Assembly (NCBI RefSeq): GCF_010015585.1
Contig: NW_022985072.1
Coordinates: forward strand, 1 to 64,000
DNA length: 64,000 nt
Reading direction: 5' to 3'
From: Eremomyces bilateralis CBS 781.70
Lineage: Eukaryota > Ascomycota > Dothideomycetes > Eremomycetales > Eremomycetaceae
In this document: piece by piece, positions 1-11,869 of the stretch
How the letters are laid out: each line of letters starts with the position of its first letter
How positions within the stretch are numbered: the first letter of the stretch is position 1
Made by a program: the position numbers and the translations under genes
The notes under the pieces: generated by a model
The model's input: the letters and a program-made list of their open reading frames with translations, nothing else
Database searches by the model: none
What the model was told of the DNA's origin: nothing

Positions 1-283
1 TGGGCATTTAATTCAGGTCTTATAGAGCCTAATTCGAGGCAAGGGCGCCGGGCATTCGATTTACCGCGCGTAGTACCCGCCCGTTGGCTAGGCACTCTAC
101 TGCCCGTTCTATCGGCTTTCGAACGGCTTATATAATCAAGCCCCTTTCTTGGCGAGCAATAACTTTTGAAATGGACCTCCGTACGTTAAGTCGCTAATTA
201 AGTCAGTAATAAGTCAGAAGTCGTCTGAAGTCTGAAGTCTAGACGAAGGAGGGCACGTGCCAACCGACACCCGTAAGTTGAAA

Positions 284-343
284 GCTCGAACCTCTGCCTG
301 TTGGCCGACCACCTCCTTGGCCAGTATCACTATCTTCATCACC
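284..343. repeat. Left terminal inverted repeat of the Fot1-like element
   Basis: This 60-bp stretch matches the reverse complement of 2007-2065 imperfectly. Shared blocks include CTCGAA, the ACCACCT core and CTTGGCCA. Most mismatches are C/T or G/A transitions, which fits an old copy exposed to cytosine deamination or RIP-like decay. Confidence 0.7.
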
Positions 344-2006
344 ATCACCAAACTCGTAATATCTCAACCACCATATCATATTGCGATGTCAAATTCAGAG
401 GAGATACTCCTACAGGCTATCCATGCCGTACAGACAGGTCAATGCAAATCTCAAAAACGAAGCTGCGGCCGTATTCAACGTCAATCGAGCTACGCTTCAA
501 ATCCGCCTCAAGGGCATGCAATCGCGCTCTACAGCTCAACAATCGAACTAACACCTTACACCGGTACAGGATAAATTTTAGTCGACTGGGCTCTTGAAAA
601 TGACGCTCAAGGATTCCTCCCTACCCACGCATATCTTCGCAAAATGGCAGCGCGAGTTCTAGAGCTTTAAGATTTTACACCCTTTGAGAAGAATTGAGTA
701 CCGCGATTTCTATGTCGAAATCCACGCGTTGCGACGTGCGTTGGACGTATTCTAGATATCGTACCACGTCAGGCTGCAACATAGGATACAATCAATAGGT
801 TTTACGCGTATTCCCACCAAGTTCAGACACAGTACGATGTCCCCCCTTCCGATATATGGAATATAGATGAAGTCGGCGTTGGAATGGGAATATGTGCTAA
901 TTCTACTGTGATCGCAGACTCGCAAAAGTCGACAGCTTATACCACGAGTCCTGAGAACCGGGAATGGTCTTTTATCCTAGAGATCAATCTCTGCGACCAG
1001 TCGCTATCTCAAAGCAACCCTTATCTAGAAAGGCGCGTCTCTACAAGCGGCTTAATTCTCCGAACAACCTCCAGACTTCCATTATACGGTATCAGAGAAC
1101 GGCTGGACTTCAAATCAACACGCGTTGGTTTGGCTCCGTACGGTTTTCCTGCCTGAAACCGCTACACAGCGGCAGTACCGGATTCTGCTAATGGACGGGC
1201 ACGGTAGCCACGCAACCATCGATTTCCTATACGAATGCAGGATAAATGACGTGATTGTGGTCTTCCTACCTGCGCATACCTCCCGTATCCTTCAACCTCT
1301 CGATCTCGCCTGTTTTTCATCTCTGAAACGCTTCCACAAGGCCCCCCTCCGCGAAAGCGCGTATATCGACAAGGCACTACCGATTGAACGACGAAGATTC
1401 ATTGTTCCCTATGTAGAGGCGTGTCGGGCACGCCTAACCGACCGTACATTCAGATCAGGATGGAAGGCTGTAGGTCTTATACTGTGGGACCCGTCAAAAG
1501 GCCTCAATAACCGCTTCGTGATACCGCCTACACCTACCGAAACCGCATCCTCAATTCCACCACCAAACACTCCTCCACGCACCCTAATACCAGTCCCCCC
1601 AGTCCTCAAGATGACGCCCTACAACCCCAAACAAATACAACGTGCATTGCGCGTTCTTAGCAAGAATACACGCGTGGCGAAAGCGACCAAGTCGTACCTA
1701 GAGAAAGCAGCCAAGACAATCGGAGTGCTACAGTCGCGTCAGGCTGTGTCAGACCTGAAAATTGTTAGTCTCCAGGCCCGCCTCGATGCTGCCACAGCCC
1801 CAAAACGCAAGAAGGTTCAGATATATATTAATGTTTAAGTTCGCACACATTCAAGAGGTCAAACTAGCGCAAGAGGCGGTACAGTTTCTAGAGGCAAACA
1901 CCCTACTAGAACAGACTATTCCCGTGGCTGGAATTATACCAGACGCTCCCCAGGATGTTGTACAATGGTCCTATTGTTTAAATTATCAATATATTCCGTA
2001 ATTGCG

Positions 2007-2065
2007 TAGTGGTTAAGATGGTGATATTGGCCAAGTAGGTGGTTGGTCAACAGAGGGGCTCGAAC
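2007..2065. repeat. Right terminal inverted repeat of the Fot1-like element
   Basis: This is the partner of the inverted repeat at 284-343. It contains TTGGCCAAGTAGGTGG and ends near GGGGCTCGAAC. The exact outer end and any TA target duplication cannot be fixed by eye because the flanks have diverged. Confidence 0.65.
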
Positions 2066-2285
2066 GTATGATGCAACCACCAGGCGCCAAGCGACCCCAC
2101 AGGCTTCACAGTTCACACTGCACCCACTTTCTAGTCTCTACAACACTTACCACGGGGCTTGTAAATTTCATTTTTTACTGTAGGGATCTTACGAATTTCG
2201 ATCGAGCTGACGACGACCCGAAACCCTGCTCTTCATGGTGAGCGAGTGATAGATTGAAGTGGTTATAAAGACCACTGCGTCCATC

Positions 2286-2986
2286 ATGAACCGCCTGTTT
2301 GGAGCAACAAGCGCTGCGCCCAAGCCATCGCTCAACGATGCTGTCAAGAACGTATGCTATTAGCGGATGTCTCTTTCACTACTGGATATTAACAGCCCTG
2401 TCAGATTGAAGATAAGGCTGGGGGAGTGGACATTAAACTTGCCAAACTTAATTCCGAACTCTCCGCCGTCAACGATCGACTCAAACGGATGCGCGAGGGA
2501 CCAGGCAAGCAAACCGTAAAAAAAAAGGCGCTGGGCCTTCTCAAGCAGCGCAGACAGTATGAAGGCCAACTCGACCAGCTGCGACAGCAAGTCAATAACA
2601 TGGAGCAAGCGGGCATGATGCAGGACAACCTAAAGAATACGATGGTCACGGTTGACGCTATGAAGACGACGACGAGAGAACTGAAGAAACAGTACGGTAA
2701 GGTCAATATCGACCAGATCGAGCGACTCCAGGACGAGATGGCGGACCTGATGGACATCGGCAACGATATACAGGAGAGCATGAGCCGGAGTTACGACGTA
2801 CCGGAGGATATAGATGAGGAGGACTTGGAGGCAGAACTGGAGGCGCTGGGGGACGAGATGGAGCATGAGGCGACACTGGGAGGAGCGGAGGGGGTGCCGA
2901 GCTATCTCATGGAGGATACCGCAGCTCCACCGCAGTTCATTGATGAGCCTCCCGAAACCTCCAAGGTGAAGGAGACAGCAGGTTGA
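2286..2986 (+). CDS. vps60: ESCRT-III-related protein Vps60/CHMP5
   Basis: This Snf7-family protein acts at endosomes in late ESCRT-III remodelling; in known fungi Vps60 binds Vta1 and regulates Vps4. The model is exon 2286-2351 (22 codons starting MNRLFGATSAAPKPS) joined to 2405-2986, giving 215 aa. The 53-bp intron starts GTATGC and ends CAG. Ending the intron at 2404 keeps the spacing of the family (N-IEDKAGGVDIKLAKLN). Recognisable blocks are DIKLAKLN, MMQDNLKNT, TTVDAMK-like VTVDAMK and the LQDEMADLMDIGN stretch. A highly acidic tail (EDIDEEDLEAELEALGDE) matches the autoinhibitory helices of CHMP proteins. Length and start agree with the family. Confidence 0.93.
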
Positions 2987-4024
2987 GCGGGTTCAGTTGA
3001 ATCGCTACATCCCTCCTTAGTCACATTATCTGTGGTCAAAGTTTCGATTCCGGAATCGACCACTCGCTTGGAATCAGGCAGGAGGACCGCACCGCATCTG
3101 GAATTCGGTCAATTTCACGGCGCAAGGTTGGATGGTACAAGCATGGCGTTCGGAAGATGATGGAGCAATGAGTTTGTTATTGATTCGGAGAGAATATCCT
3201 GCGCAGAGTACACATTCAAGGCATCAATACGATACACCGGTCTTGTGATACCAGTAGGCATTCGGAGTTAATACGTTGCTGGTGTACCATCTGTCGCCTT
3301 TCCCGTGATATCATCCTATCCATTGCCTGGATGCTTTACTTGGATAAACTCTCATCCATTGTCGGAATACTTTTGCTTAATACTCACCCATAATATACAT
3401 AACACATGCATGTAGCGCCTTCCTTATGAGTCAACGAGCATTACGAGCACATCTTCAGCACATCCCAATCAAGCAGCGGGATTGGCGGTGCTCCATACTA
3501 AATCTAGACCCTTCCCCGGCCGAGCAGCGCCTCGGCTTCACCAAGACTCGGCGAGTGACGGGTTAAACGGACGGTGAGTCGGTGACCATCGTGCGGGCGA
3601 GCCGAACCCTCTAAATCGTTCCCCGGATCTTGACCAGAAAGGCCCCAAAAAAATTCCGAAGAGTGCACCTGATGACCTGACTCCCACTTAGCAAGATATA
3701 ACTAGCCGGCCAGCCGTGGAATCGTCCGTTGGACAGTTGTACTTATTATCCTGATTTCCAATTGCTGCGGAATTGTGGCGTGTTTCCTTCCGAGCTGACA
3801 AAATTCGACGAACTTGAAGGCAAAAGTCCAGGGCCGTGAGCCGAGCCGCAAGATCCAAATTACGTTACCTTATCCGTCACCGGCGTGGAAGGCAAACCAA
3901 GTCCTATATCGCAGAACCCCTTACCACCGCTTCAATTGAGAAGGGAACGGCTACTGTTTATACATTATCGGGCATTTCTTCACATATCGGAAACGAAGAA
4001 CACCGACCGAAACATTCCGCAACC
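2987..4024. other. Intergenic: vps60 3' flank and RIB3 leader
   Basis: This stretch of about 1 kb holds no separate gene. From 3818 to the RIB3 ATG at 4025 the RIB3 frame stays open with no ATG, and it encodes an Arg-rich stretch (see findings). The rest looks like 3' flank and promoter. There is a GC-rich patch at about 3510-3610 and a run of A at 3649-3655. Confidence 0.5.
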
Positions 4025-4882
4025 ATGACCGGAGTCCAGACACCCCACGTCAATGGCGCGAACGGCGTCAATGGCACCGTTCCCGAGCGCACCGTGGCTC
4101 CCGGCGTGCAGTTCGACAATATCGACGACACAATAGAAGCGTTCGGTGAGTTCTCTTTCCCCAAATCCCCATCTCGCATCCCCAATCCTCCCTCTCCCTC
4201 AAACCCCTCATTTCTACTCCAACCCCGACTAACCCCTCCAGCCCGTGGCGAATTCATCCTCGTCCTCGACTCCGCCTCCCGCGAAAATGAAGGCGACCTC
4301 ATCATCGCCGCCTCCGACCTCACCCCGGCCAAATGCGCCTTCATGATCCGCCACACCTCCGGCTACCTCTGCGCGCCGCTGACCCCGGCCCGCTGCCTCG
4401 CCCTCGACCTCCCGGCCATGATCCCCCTCGCCAACAGCACCGACCCACACCGCACCGCCTACACCATCACCGTCGACGCCGCCGACGGCACCACCACCGG
4501 CATCAGCGCCGCTGACCGCGCTCGCACGAGCAACCTCCTCGCCGACCCGAACGCTGTGCCCACGAGCTTCCGCCGCCCGGGCCACGTCGTCCCGCTGTGT
4601 GCGCGGGAGGGCCTGATCCGCGAGCGTCAGGGGCACACGGAGGCGGCCGTAGAGTTCTGCCGGTTGGCGGGGAAGCATATGGCGGCAGTGATTGGGGAAA
4701 TGGTGACGGATGGGGAGGCGGACAAGGATGGGCGGCCGGAGTATGTGGGCGTAGATATGATGCGGAGGGATGGATGTTTGGAGTTTGGGCGGAAGTGGGG
4801 GATTCGGGTGTGCACGATTGAGGATTTGGTGGAATATGTGGAGGCGAAGGAGGGGAAGTGGGTGCCCGGGAAGAAGGAGTAG
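4025..4882 (+). CDS. RIB3: 3,4-dihydroxy-2-butanone 4-phosphate synthase (RIB3)
   Basis: This enzyme converts ribulose 5-phosphate to 3,4-dihydroxy-2-butanone 4-phosphate plus formate, supplying the four-carbon unit of riboflavin. Exons are 4025-4145 and 4242-4882. The 96-bp intron (GTGAGT...CCTCCAG) has a length divisible by three, so the frame reads through it. The product is 253 aa. Landmarks are the acidic metal loop SRENEGDLIIAA, TTTGISAADRART, FRRPGHVVPL with one catalytic His, and GHTEAAVEFCRLAG with the other. The usual residue before DR in SAxDR is often His or Tyr; here it is Ala. The ATG at 4025 follows CAACC and is the first AUG of the frame, but the frame is open for 69 further codons upstream. 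Confidence 0.95.
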   Translation: MTGVQTPHVNGANGVNGTVPERTVAPGVQFDNIDDTIEAFGEFSFPKSPSRIPNPPSPSNPSFLLQPRLTPPARGEFILVLDSASRENEGDLIIAASDLTPAKCAFMIRHTSGYLCAPLTPARCLALDLPAMIPLANSTDPHRTAYTITVDAADGTTTGISAADRARTSNLLADPNAVPTSFRRPGHVVPLCAREGLIRERQGHTEAAVEFCRLAGKHMAAVIGEMVTDGEADKDGRPEYVGVDMMRRDGCLEFGRKWGIRVCTIEDLVEYVEAKEGKWVPGKKE

Positions 4883-6302
4883 GGTGTCTCGGGTTGGTCG
4901 TTGGATGTTGAAAGGTCGGAAGGAATCACCTCGCTCCGTGTTTTGGCAGGTCGGTATGAAGGATTGCTGGTCAGTGGTCATCGATGCACTTTATGGCGTT
5001 CCGGAGGCGTCTCACGACATTCCCATGTCTCCAGACTTTACGTATCTGTTGCATATAGAAAATAAATGGTCTTGTGCATGATACAACTCCACTGCCACCG
5101 ATGTCCAGTGGTTTAGAAATTTACCTGCGCTTACTTCACGTCACTGCCATGGATACAGAGGATGAATTGAAATCTGATTGCATTGATTTGCTATCTATGC
5201 TACGTTTGAGAATTGTGGGAAATAAAAAAAGGGGATAGGCCTGTGACGAATGACCCCCCTTGCGGCCCACTAGAGGGCCCTCTGAAGCGAACTTTGCGCG
5301 GAAGTAGGAATGCGTGAATAGGGGATTTCAAGCAACTAAAGACCCAAGCAACCCGTGTATCTGGTCAATTAAGTCCGGATTGCGGAATCAAGGGGTCGAT
5401 CATTCAGTGCCAGAAAATACATATACAGTCGGAGGAAACGTATGAGGAATCCTCAATTTTTTTCATTAATTGGACGACGCATATACCGTGGTGTTTTGGC
5501 GAATCGGTATATACAGAGAAGAGGAAAGGAAAGTGTCAGAAAGTCCAAGTAAGTGTTGTTGATGAAGGTGAAGGTCTTGCGGAGAAGATAGTGAACAGGT
5601 CCCCCCAGAGGGAAACGAAGAGAAGGGGGGAAACAGCACAGGGCTTTTGGCGATAAAGTCCTTGAAGGAAAAAATCAAGTCCGAATCACCATAATGTATC
5701 TTGCTCTCAATGAGTTATAACATAAAAAGATGGAACAGCGTCCATCGTCCAGTGAAAATGCGGTATCACACCCAGGTATCATCGCCAGGAACTCCGTCCG
5801 CAAGGGGTTAGGCAGATAAACACCACCGCAATGAAAAGAATTGAAGAGAAAGAAAAGATATGGAATCCATGTGGAAGCGTCAGACCGGAGCCTGGGAAAG
5901 AGCTGCCATCCACATCCGGAAGGGGTTCCCAACCGTAGAAACCACGTCAACACGTCTCGAATGAATGCCACCCGAGACGTCCGAAAAGAACATCGTTATC
6001 CGTACTCGTACTCTCGTCGAAAATAATGTCGTCGAAGTCATTGCTTCAATAATCACGGCCGTGTGCATCGTGTGCAGCATAACGCACACGCGCCAAGACC
6101 GCCATGCGTGCGTCTCTCAAAGTCAAAGCAATAATCGTTCGCATAATCGTTCATGGAAAATCCGTCTCGCCACCGCATGCACATCCAAAAAGACATTGCC
6201 TATGCTACAACGCTCTCATCCATGCATGTAATCGAGTCATGTAATCGAGTCATTCATCAAAGACAAAGGGAATGTCGTCGTTACTCGTTGGGAAGAGCAA
6301 AT
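4883..6302. other. Intergenic between convergent RIB3 and Zn2Cys6 gene
   Basis: This is about 1.4 kb of 3' flanking DNA for two convergent genes. I see no coding exon, RNA gene or transposon in it. The open frames at 5466-6231 are short, overlap one another and have no recognisable protein features. Confidence 0.5.
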
Positions 6303-8986
6303 CTAATTGGCCCGAATGACCAACCTCGAGAGGAACTTGTTCGACAACGAATCGAAGTCCTCCCGGTCGTACTTGGCCACCTCATTGCGACCGCGGAGGT
6401 ACGTCTCTGTTGGGACGAGATTAGCAAGTGTACAATTGGGGGGAACCACACAGAGCGCGAGATGCCCTCATTGGGTGGAAGTGACTTACCATATTTGGCG
6501 GCCTGATGCTTCACCTCCGTCAACGCCTCACACACAGCAGGATTCGACTGGAAGGCATTGTGGTGCTTCTGGGTGTCCCAATCAAAGAAGCTCGGCAATT
6601 GATGCGAGATCGCGGTGAACAGCCCGATGAGAGTGCCGACAGGAACCTCCTCCATCTCCTTGTCAAACTTCTGGATGGCGTCCTCGTCGTTCTCACGATA
6701 GTGCATGTCGAACTGGATCATTTCCCACACAGCCAACACCATCGACGCCAGCAGAAATATCGTGGGCCAGTTCTTCAGTTTGTCCCCGCTGTACACCGAA
6801 GAGAAGGATGACGATAACTCCTCGAGCACGTCCTTCATCAGTTCACGCCACATATCTGCCATCGCTTTCTTGACCTGGAAGTTGACCATGACGGGAGAGA
6901 TGGTCTCGCCCTGCCATTTGGAAGTGGCCTCCTCAATACGACCAACTTCAGCCTCTTCAGCAGTGAGACCGCGGACAAGGGTGATGTGGCAGGTGAGGCT
7001 GTACGCGACCATCATCTTGAGCGCCTTGCGGATGACCGGAAGACGAGTGCGGCACCAGAAGCGGTACACCATCTTGATGAACTCAACGAGGAATGGAGTA
7101 CCATCAAGGTATTCATCGACCCAATGCTCGAAGTCTTCGTCAAGATACTTATCGAGATAATCGGACACGGCCGCTCGCGAGACGCCTTCCATGCCGGCCG
7201 ACAGCCTGTTGGTCATCAACTCGTGTTCATGGTGCTTCTTCTTCGGATCACCAGCACCCCGTTCGACCCAATCAATTGAGAAGCAACTTTCGTCACGAAC
7301 GAATACCTCGCGGGCCGTGATAGGGAGCTGATGACCATAGCCATGAGTGACGTAAATGAGCCGCTCGACATTCGAGAAGCCTTTGATGTTCGCGATCGAA
7401 AATCCGAGCGTGATGTGTCGCTCGTAATCTTTATTCCACTTATCAAGGAAGTAGTTCATCTCCTTGATATCCTTGCGTGTGCAAGGGACGATCCAGAGAC
7501 GGGCGTGAGAGGGCTGGCATCCAGCACATGGGTTACCGGTATCGCAAGTCTTTTTCAGGAACTTGCATCGAAGACAGGCGCGAACCTTGCGAATTTCGTG
7601 GGCCTGTTGCCGTTGTTCGGGCCGGAGTGGACCCTTCCTCTTTCCGAGCTTCTTGTCATTGGCTTTGTCAGCCTTGCTCTGAGCAGCGGTCTTCTTCTTA
7701 TTGATGGTCTTGGGCGTCACTCCGGACGGTGCCGACGCACCCTTGGCTCGACGAGAAGATGGAGAGGTACCACCGGGAGAGACGGAGCCGGTTGAGACGG
7801 GTGATGAAGCCGGCTGAATTGCAAGCGGTGAGACCATTTCTCGTGAAGGAGTGACCATGTCCGGTTGAGGAGAAACCATGGCAGATTGCAACTGGGAGTG
7901 AGAGTGCGAATGGGTGTGGTAGTGGCTAACGTTGTCATTGGACACCATGGGGAAACCATGTGCTGATATTTGCTGGGGCTGATAGTCAAGGACAGCATCA
8001 GACTCAGGCGAGTTCCTCGGGAACGGAATCTCTTCGAAGCTGCTCATCGAGTGTGCAGAGAGAGGCACGTTGGACTCATCGGACGAACTCGACTCGGTCC
8101 GAGGACGAGACAGGTGGAGAGCTTGGGGGCTCACACCGACATCGCTAGGGTAGTCGAACGAATCAAACGACGCACGCGAGGGAGGGGCGGAGATTAATTG
8201 CCAGCCATTGTCACTTCGACTCGACAAGGACCCATCATCGATCCAGTTCTCACCCGGGGAGCTATTCGGAAGGCTCGGCGGGTTGATGAAGCTGTTGTTA
8301 TTCGGCATCCCGTACTGGGGAATGGAGTTCAATTCCTGAGTGAAGTCGCTCATTTGGAAAGCCGGGGCGTTCATCGGCGCCATGCTGGTAGAATATTGCA
8401 TGAAATCGTTGCTCGGGGCCATGGTGAACGACGACGACATCTGAGCCTGCGATGAAGGCATATAGTCGACGGGAGAAGTCTGCAGTGGGTTGTTGGAGAA
8501 AGCACCGCTCGAAAAGGCGGCTTGGACGTCCGCACTGGAGAAGGGATTGCTGGAGTTCTGGTCCGGGACGTGATACTGAGAAGTCCAGTCCGACGCCAGC
8601 ATTGGGCCAGCGGAACCCATCGTGTTGTTATATGCGGCGTTCTGCCTGAGAGGAGGCGACGACGATGCGGCTGCAGTTGCTTCAGCTGTCATGCCTGACG
8701 TTGCATTCGCCGATGAACTGGTGGTTTCCAACGGACTCAGCGACGTTGGAATCAGGCTCGATCGGACCGTCATTGCTCCCGTAAGAACAGAATTCGATCT
8801 GTGTGCGGCAGAGGCACTCGACGAGTTGGAGAAATCGTATGGATCGAGATGTGGATCTTGAGGCAACGGCCAAGTAAGGGCGCTGTTCAACCCCGAACCG
8901 AAGACCATGCGACTTTGATCGAACCCGAGATAGTTGGATTGGTTGGCAGACTCATCGAGTCCGTCAGAGTAATTGGGATCCATCAT
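6303..8986 (-). CDS. Zn(II)2Cys6 fungal transcription factor
   Basis: This is a large nuclear DNA-binding regulator of 866 aa. Exons are 8986-6490 and 6406-6303, with an 83-bp intron (GTAAGT...CAACAG). The join restores a continuous C-terminus ending SNKFLSRLVIRAN. The binuclear zinc cluster lies near residues 466-500: CLRCKFLKKTC, then CAGC, then a last Cys after 11 residues (CX2CX6CX5CX2CX11C). It follows a basic region rich in Lys and Arg. The first 430 residues are rich in Ser, Asn, Pro and Gln with His repeats (THSHSHS), as in activation domains. The C-terminal half is mostly alpha helical and conserved in character. The start is the first of two adjacent ATGs (MMDPNYSDG); the open frame extends to 9055 only through a GTG. 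I do not recognise an individual gene name. Confidence 0.88.
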
Positions 8987-11869
8987 CGGGAGATTCGAGC
9001 GAGAAAAAGAGGAATTTCGGACAGGATGGTGTAATCGGTGACCGTCAGAGCGCACCTTCTCTATCGTGGATGGCTTGCCTGTGCCAGCCTCACTCGGGCG
9101 GCCCAGCGAGGGGAATTCGGGACGGAAATAGGCCGGTCAGCTGCCCCGATGCAGCTGCGGCGAGGATGAGGAGAAGGAGATGGACTGTGCCCTGTCCCTT
9201 CAACAATGGTCGATTTGATGAAAGTTGAAGAGAAAGACAAGATTGTCCAGAAAAGGACAGGGTAAGAATGTGAGATTGAGGGCTAAGGCGTGCAGGGACG
9301 CCGTGATAGTGCTTGGGAGGGTTTTCTGGGGGGTTCGTTTTTCGTGGAAGTGAGGAAAGTCTCACCGCCGGGAGTGGAGACGATGCGACGCCCACGGGCT
9401 GGGCAAATCACTCAAATGTCACCGACTGAATGCACTGACAATTGACGGGGTCACTTCACTTGACACTTGACACGGACGGACAAGCCTCGAATGGTGGGGT
9501 CCGGCGCGGGGGAGTCTTTGGTCGCTCACTGATCGTCAAAGACTCGATAAAATCCCCCAGATCCCTTTTCCGCAGTCCTCGAGGAATTTTGACACGAATT
9601 GAAGAGGTTGATGCTGACCTGCAGAAGGGGAGGCTGATGATGATGGCGAGGTTGTAGAAAAATACGCAAAGTCGTTGTAGTCGCCGACGGAGGTGAAGAC
9701 CACGCCGGTTGCCGCTAGGAATCGCAAGCAGCAGCGTGTCAACAGGCCCAGAGGCGTGTCAGCAAAGCCAAACTGAATGGCTAAGCCGCTGGCAATGACA
9801 GGAACAACGAAAAACGAGTAATGAGTAACGAAATGGTGGAATTGAAGGGAACCGAAAACGAAGTGAAGCAAGCAGAGGGGATCACAGCAAACGCGGACAC
9901 GCAGCAAGTATCGTACCACGCTGCACCAACAGGCATCATTGATTGGAACGGGCAGTCTGCGTTGTGCAGAGCGCCGGAATACCAGCAAGATGCATGTGGC
10001 GACTGGTAAGACGAGTTTGGCCTTGGGTAGTGAGGGCTTGTGTGCGCCTGTGAGGCAAGCGATGGTTTGCGTGATGAATGATGATGCACTAAACGAGCAC
10101 GAGAACTGGGGATGTGTGCCAAGGAGAGTCGGTGAGAAGAGAAAGATGGGGGTCGGACGGGGATCATGGTTGCAACACGCCCTGGTTCGTGATGTTTTGC
10201 GCCATCCAACTCGTCCAGATGCGGGCAAGCCCGGGGGCAGGACCAGGGTCAAGCCCGGGATCTACCCACTAGGACCCCTGGTCGCTCAGGCTCGGCGTCA
10301 GATCGCCATCGCGATGCCTACAATATTCAAAAGACACGGGGGTGGAACACAAGCGACGTGGACATGTTCAATTCTGACGAAGAGAACGATCACAAAGCGT
10401 TCAGATCAAAATCTACGAGATACACAATGACTATATGGCTTTATCACTGATTATTCGGTGGTACTTTAGGGACGGGGGCGGCTCTTCGGATAGAGCGGTC
10501 AGCAATTTGATTTCCATGCCTGAAATCCATCAGGCCTTGAGGGTCTCATAGCAGCATCCTTCATCCATGATGACGGATTCTCATGGGAGTTTCATTGGTA
10601 GATCGGGCAATACGAGCGGCAAAGGCGTTGGACGGCCGGGCTCAAATCACTGGAAGGTCAAAGGTGGAATCAGGAATCCTGGAATCCAGGACTGACCGCC
10701 TCACCAGTGGTTTTGATGCAGATCAGGGCAAGGGCTGCCAATTGATCCGTGACACCATGGATATTGAGATCCGACAACATCGCCTCAAAATATTCTAAAA
10801 AGCGATATATTATCGCTAGGAGCCGAGCGCAGGCAATATCAGTTTCCTTTCCCCGCGAAGGCGCAGACACTAGCAACTCCGGGAATTCTATGGAGGAGCC
10901 TACATCGATGAAATTCTATCAGATATCCATCACCTTCGTACTGTTCCTATCGCCATATGGGAATGATCGTATTGTTCTTGTATCACCACGTGACTTTCCC
11001 CGGGTGGATGTTGCAAATCCACGGAGTCACCGAGGGTTGGCCGTCTGTGTACTGATGGATCATGGAAGCCTACATTGCAACAGCTCGTGGAGTCACTGAC
11101 CGGGATAGAATTCTTCACTCGACCAACAGCTCCATGAGCCTTCCATTATGATGGGCAACTTGAGGCTTAGCGATGAGGAACTGTTCTCCGTTCTTGACGC
11201 GGCAAATGTCGGTGCCATGCTGTGCACCAAGAGCAGTGATGAATTGACAACAAATGTCACAGTGAGCTACCCTTAGGACGCCTTGCAGCAGATCGACCTT
11301 GGAACTGTTTCGCACCTTCAGCCATGGCCGGCCTGCCTTGTCAGCATATCATACATACTCCCATCAGCATATTGTCGCCACGTGCCTAGTGACACCTTTG
11401 GAGTTGTTGATATGTCCGCACTGGACCCCCAGGGTATGAAAGGTGTGGCGATAAGACAAGGAGCGCAATGAAATATGGCGACGATTCCAGCATTGATTGC
11501 TCGCTGCAGCTCAGTGAGTACAGACAAGCCAACCAGTAGGGACATCGGACCTCAGCTCTCTTTGATGTAGTGCTCCGTTACACCGATACTGGTTTGCTCC
11601 GGCTGACCACAGCGAGGTCCAGCATGGGCCCATGAGATTTCTCGCACTGTGACACCACTTGTTTCCCCTCTCTTTCAAAGCCCGAACTGTACAATCGACT
11701 CCGTTTGTGGGGGGGAGGTCGATTCCACGGGCTAAAAACATACCTTTCTTACATACAGTCCTAGCAGCAGTCGATATTTGCTACGAATTCAACTCAGCAG
11801 TGGACCAGTCAGGCATCAAAAGGTGCAATCACCTACTCGAACCAATCTACGGCCGCCCGATTTATCAAT
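8987..11869. other. Long divergent intergenic region (2.9 kb)
   Basis: This lies between the Zn2Cys6 gene (leftward) and the cupin gene (rightward). No conserved coding exon is visible. The larger open frames (9536-10252 minus, 9939-10430 plus) show no domain features and overlap each other. A long leader or promoter for the regulator gene is the simplest reading. A short minus-strand frame at 11115-11315 contains several Cys and His residues but matches nothing I know. Confidence 0.45.

Larger units (their letters stand above)
284..2065 (+). mobile_element. Decayed pogo/Fot1-like DNA transposon
   Basis: This is a remnant of a Tc1/mariner-superfamily element of the fungal pogo/Fot1 type, which moves by cut and paste using a DDE transposase. 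Imperfect inverted repeats of about 60 bp bound it (about 284-343 and 2007-2065), giving a length of roughly 1.8 kb, close to intact Fot1-type elements. An N-terminal helix-turn-helix-like start is at 388. Pieces resembling NIDEVGVGMG and SPENREW lie near 865-970. The best preserved stretch, 1125-1838, carries LLMDGHGSHAT and LPAHTSRILQPLDL, the usual second-Asp region of the catalytic core. The frame changes several times between 388 and 1190 and contains several stops, so it is not functional as it stands. The right end sits about 220 bp upstream of vps60. Family assignment is from recalled motifs. Confidence 0.85.

Noticed and set aside
4229-4981. Minus-strand open frame of 250 codons
   Set aside because: It is antisense to RIB3, produced by the GC-rich third positions of that gene; the residue content is repetitive.
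9536-10252. Minus-strand open frame of 238 codons
   Set aside because: No domain features, overlaps other frames of similar quality, and the composition is unlike neighbouring genes.
11115-11315. Minus-strand 66-codon frame with Cys and His residues
   Set aside because: The spacing fits no zinc-binding family and there is no neighbouring exon.
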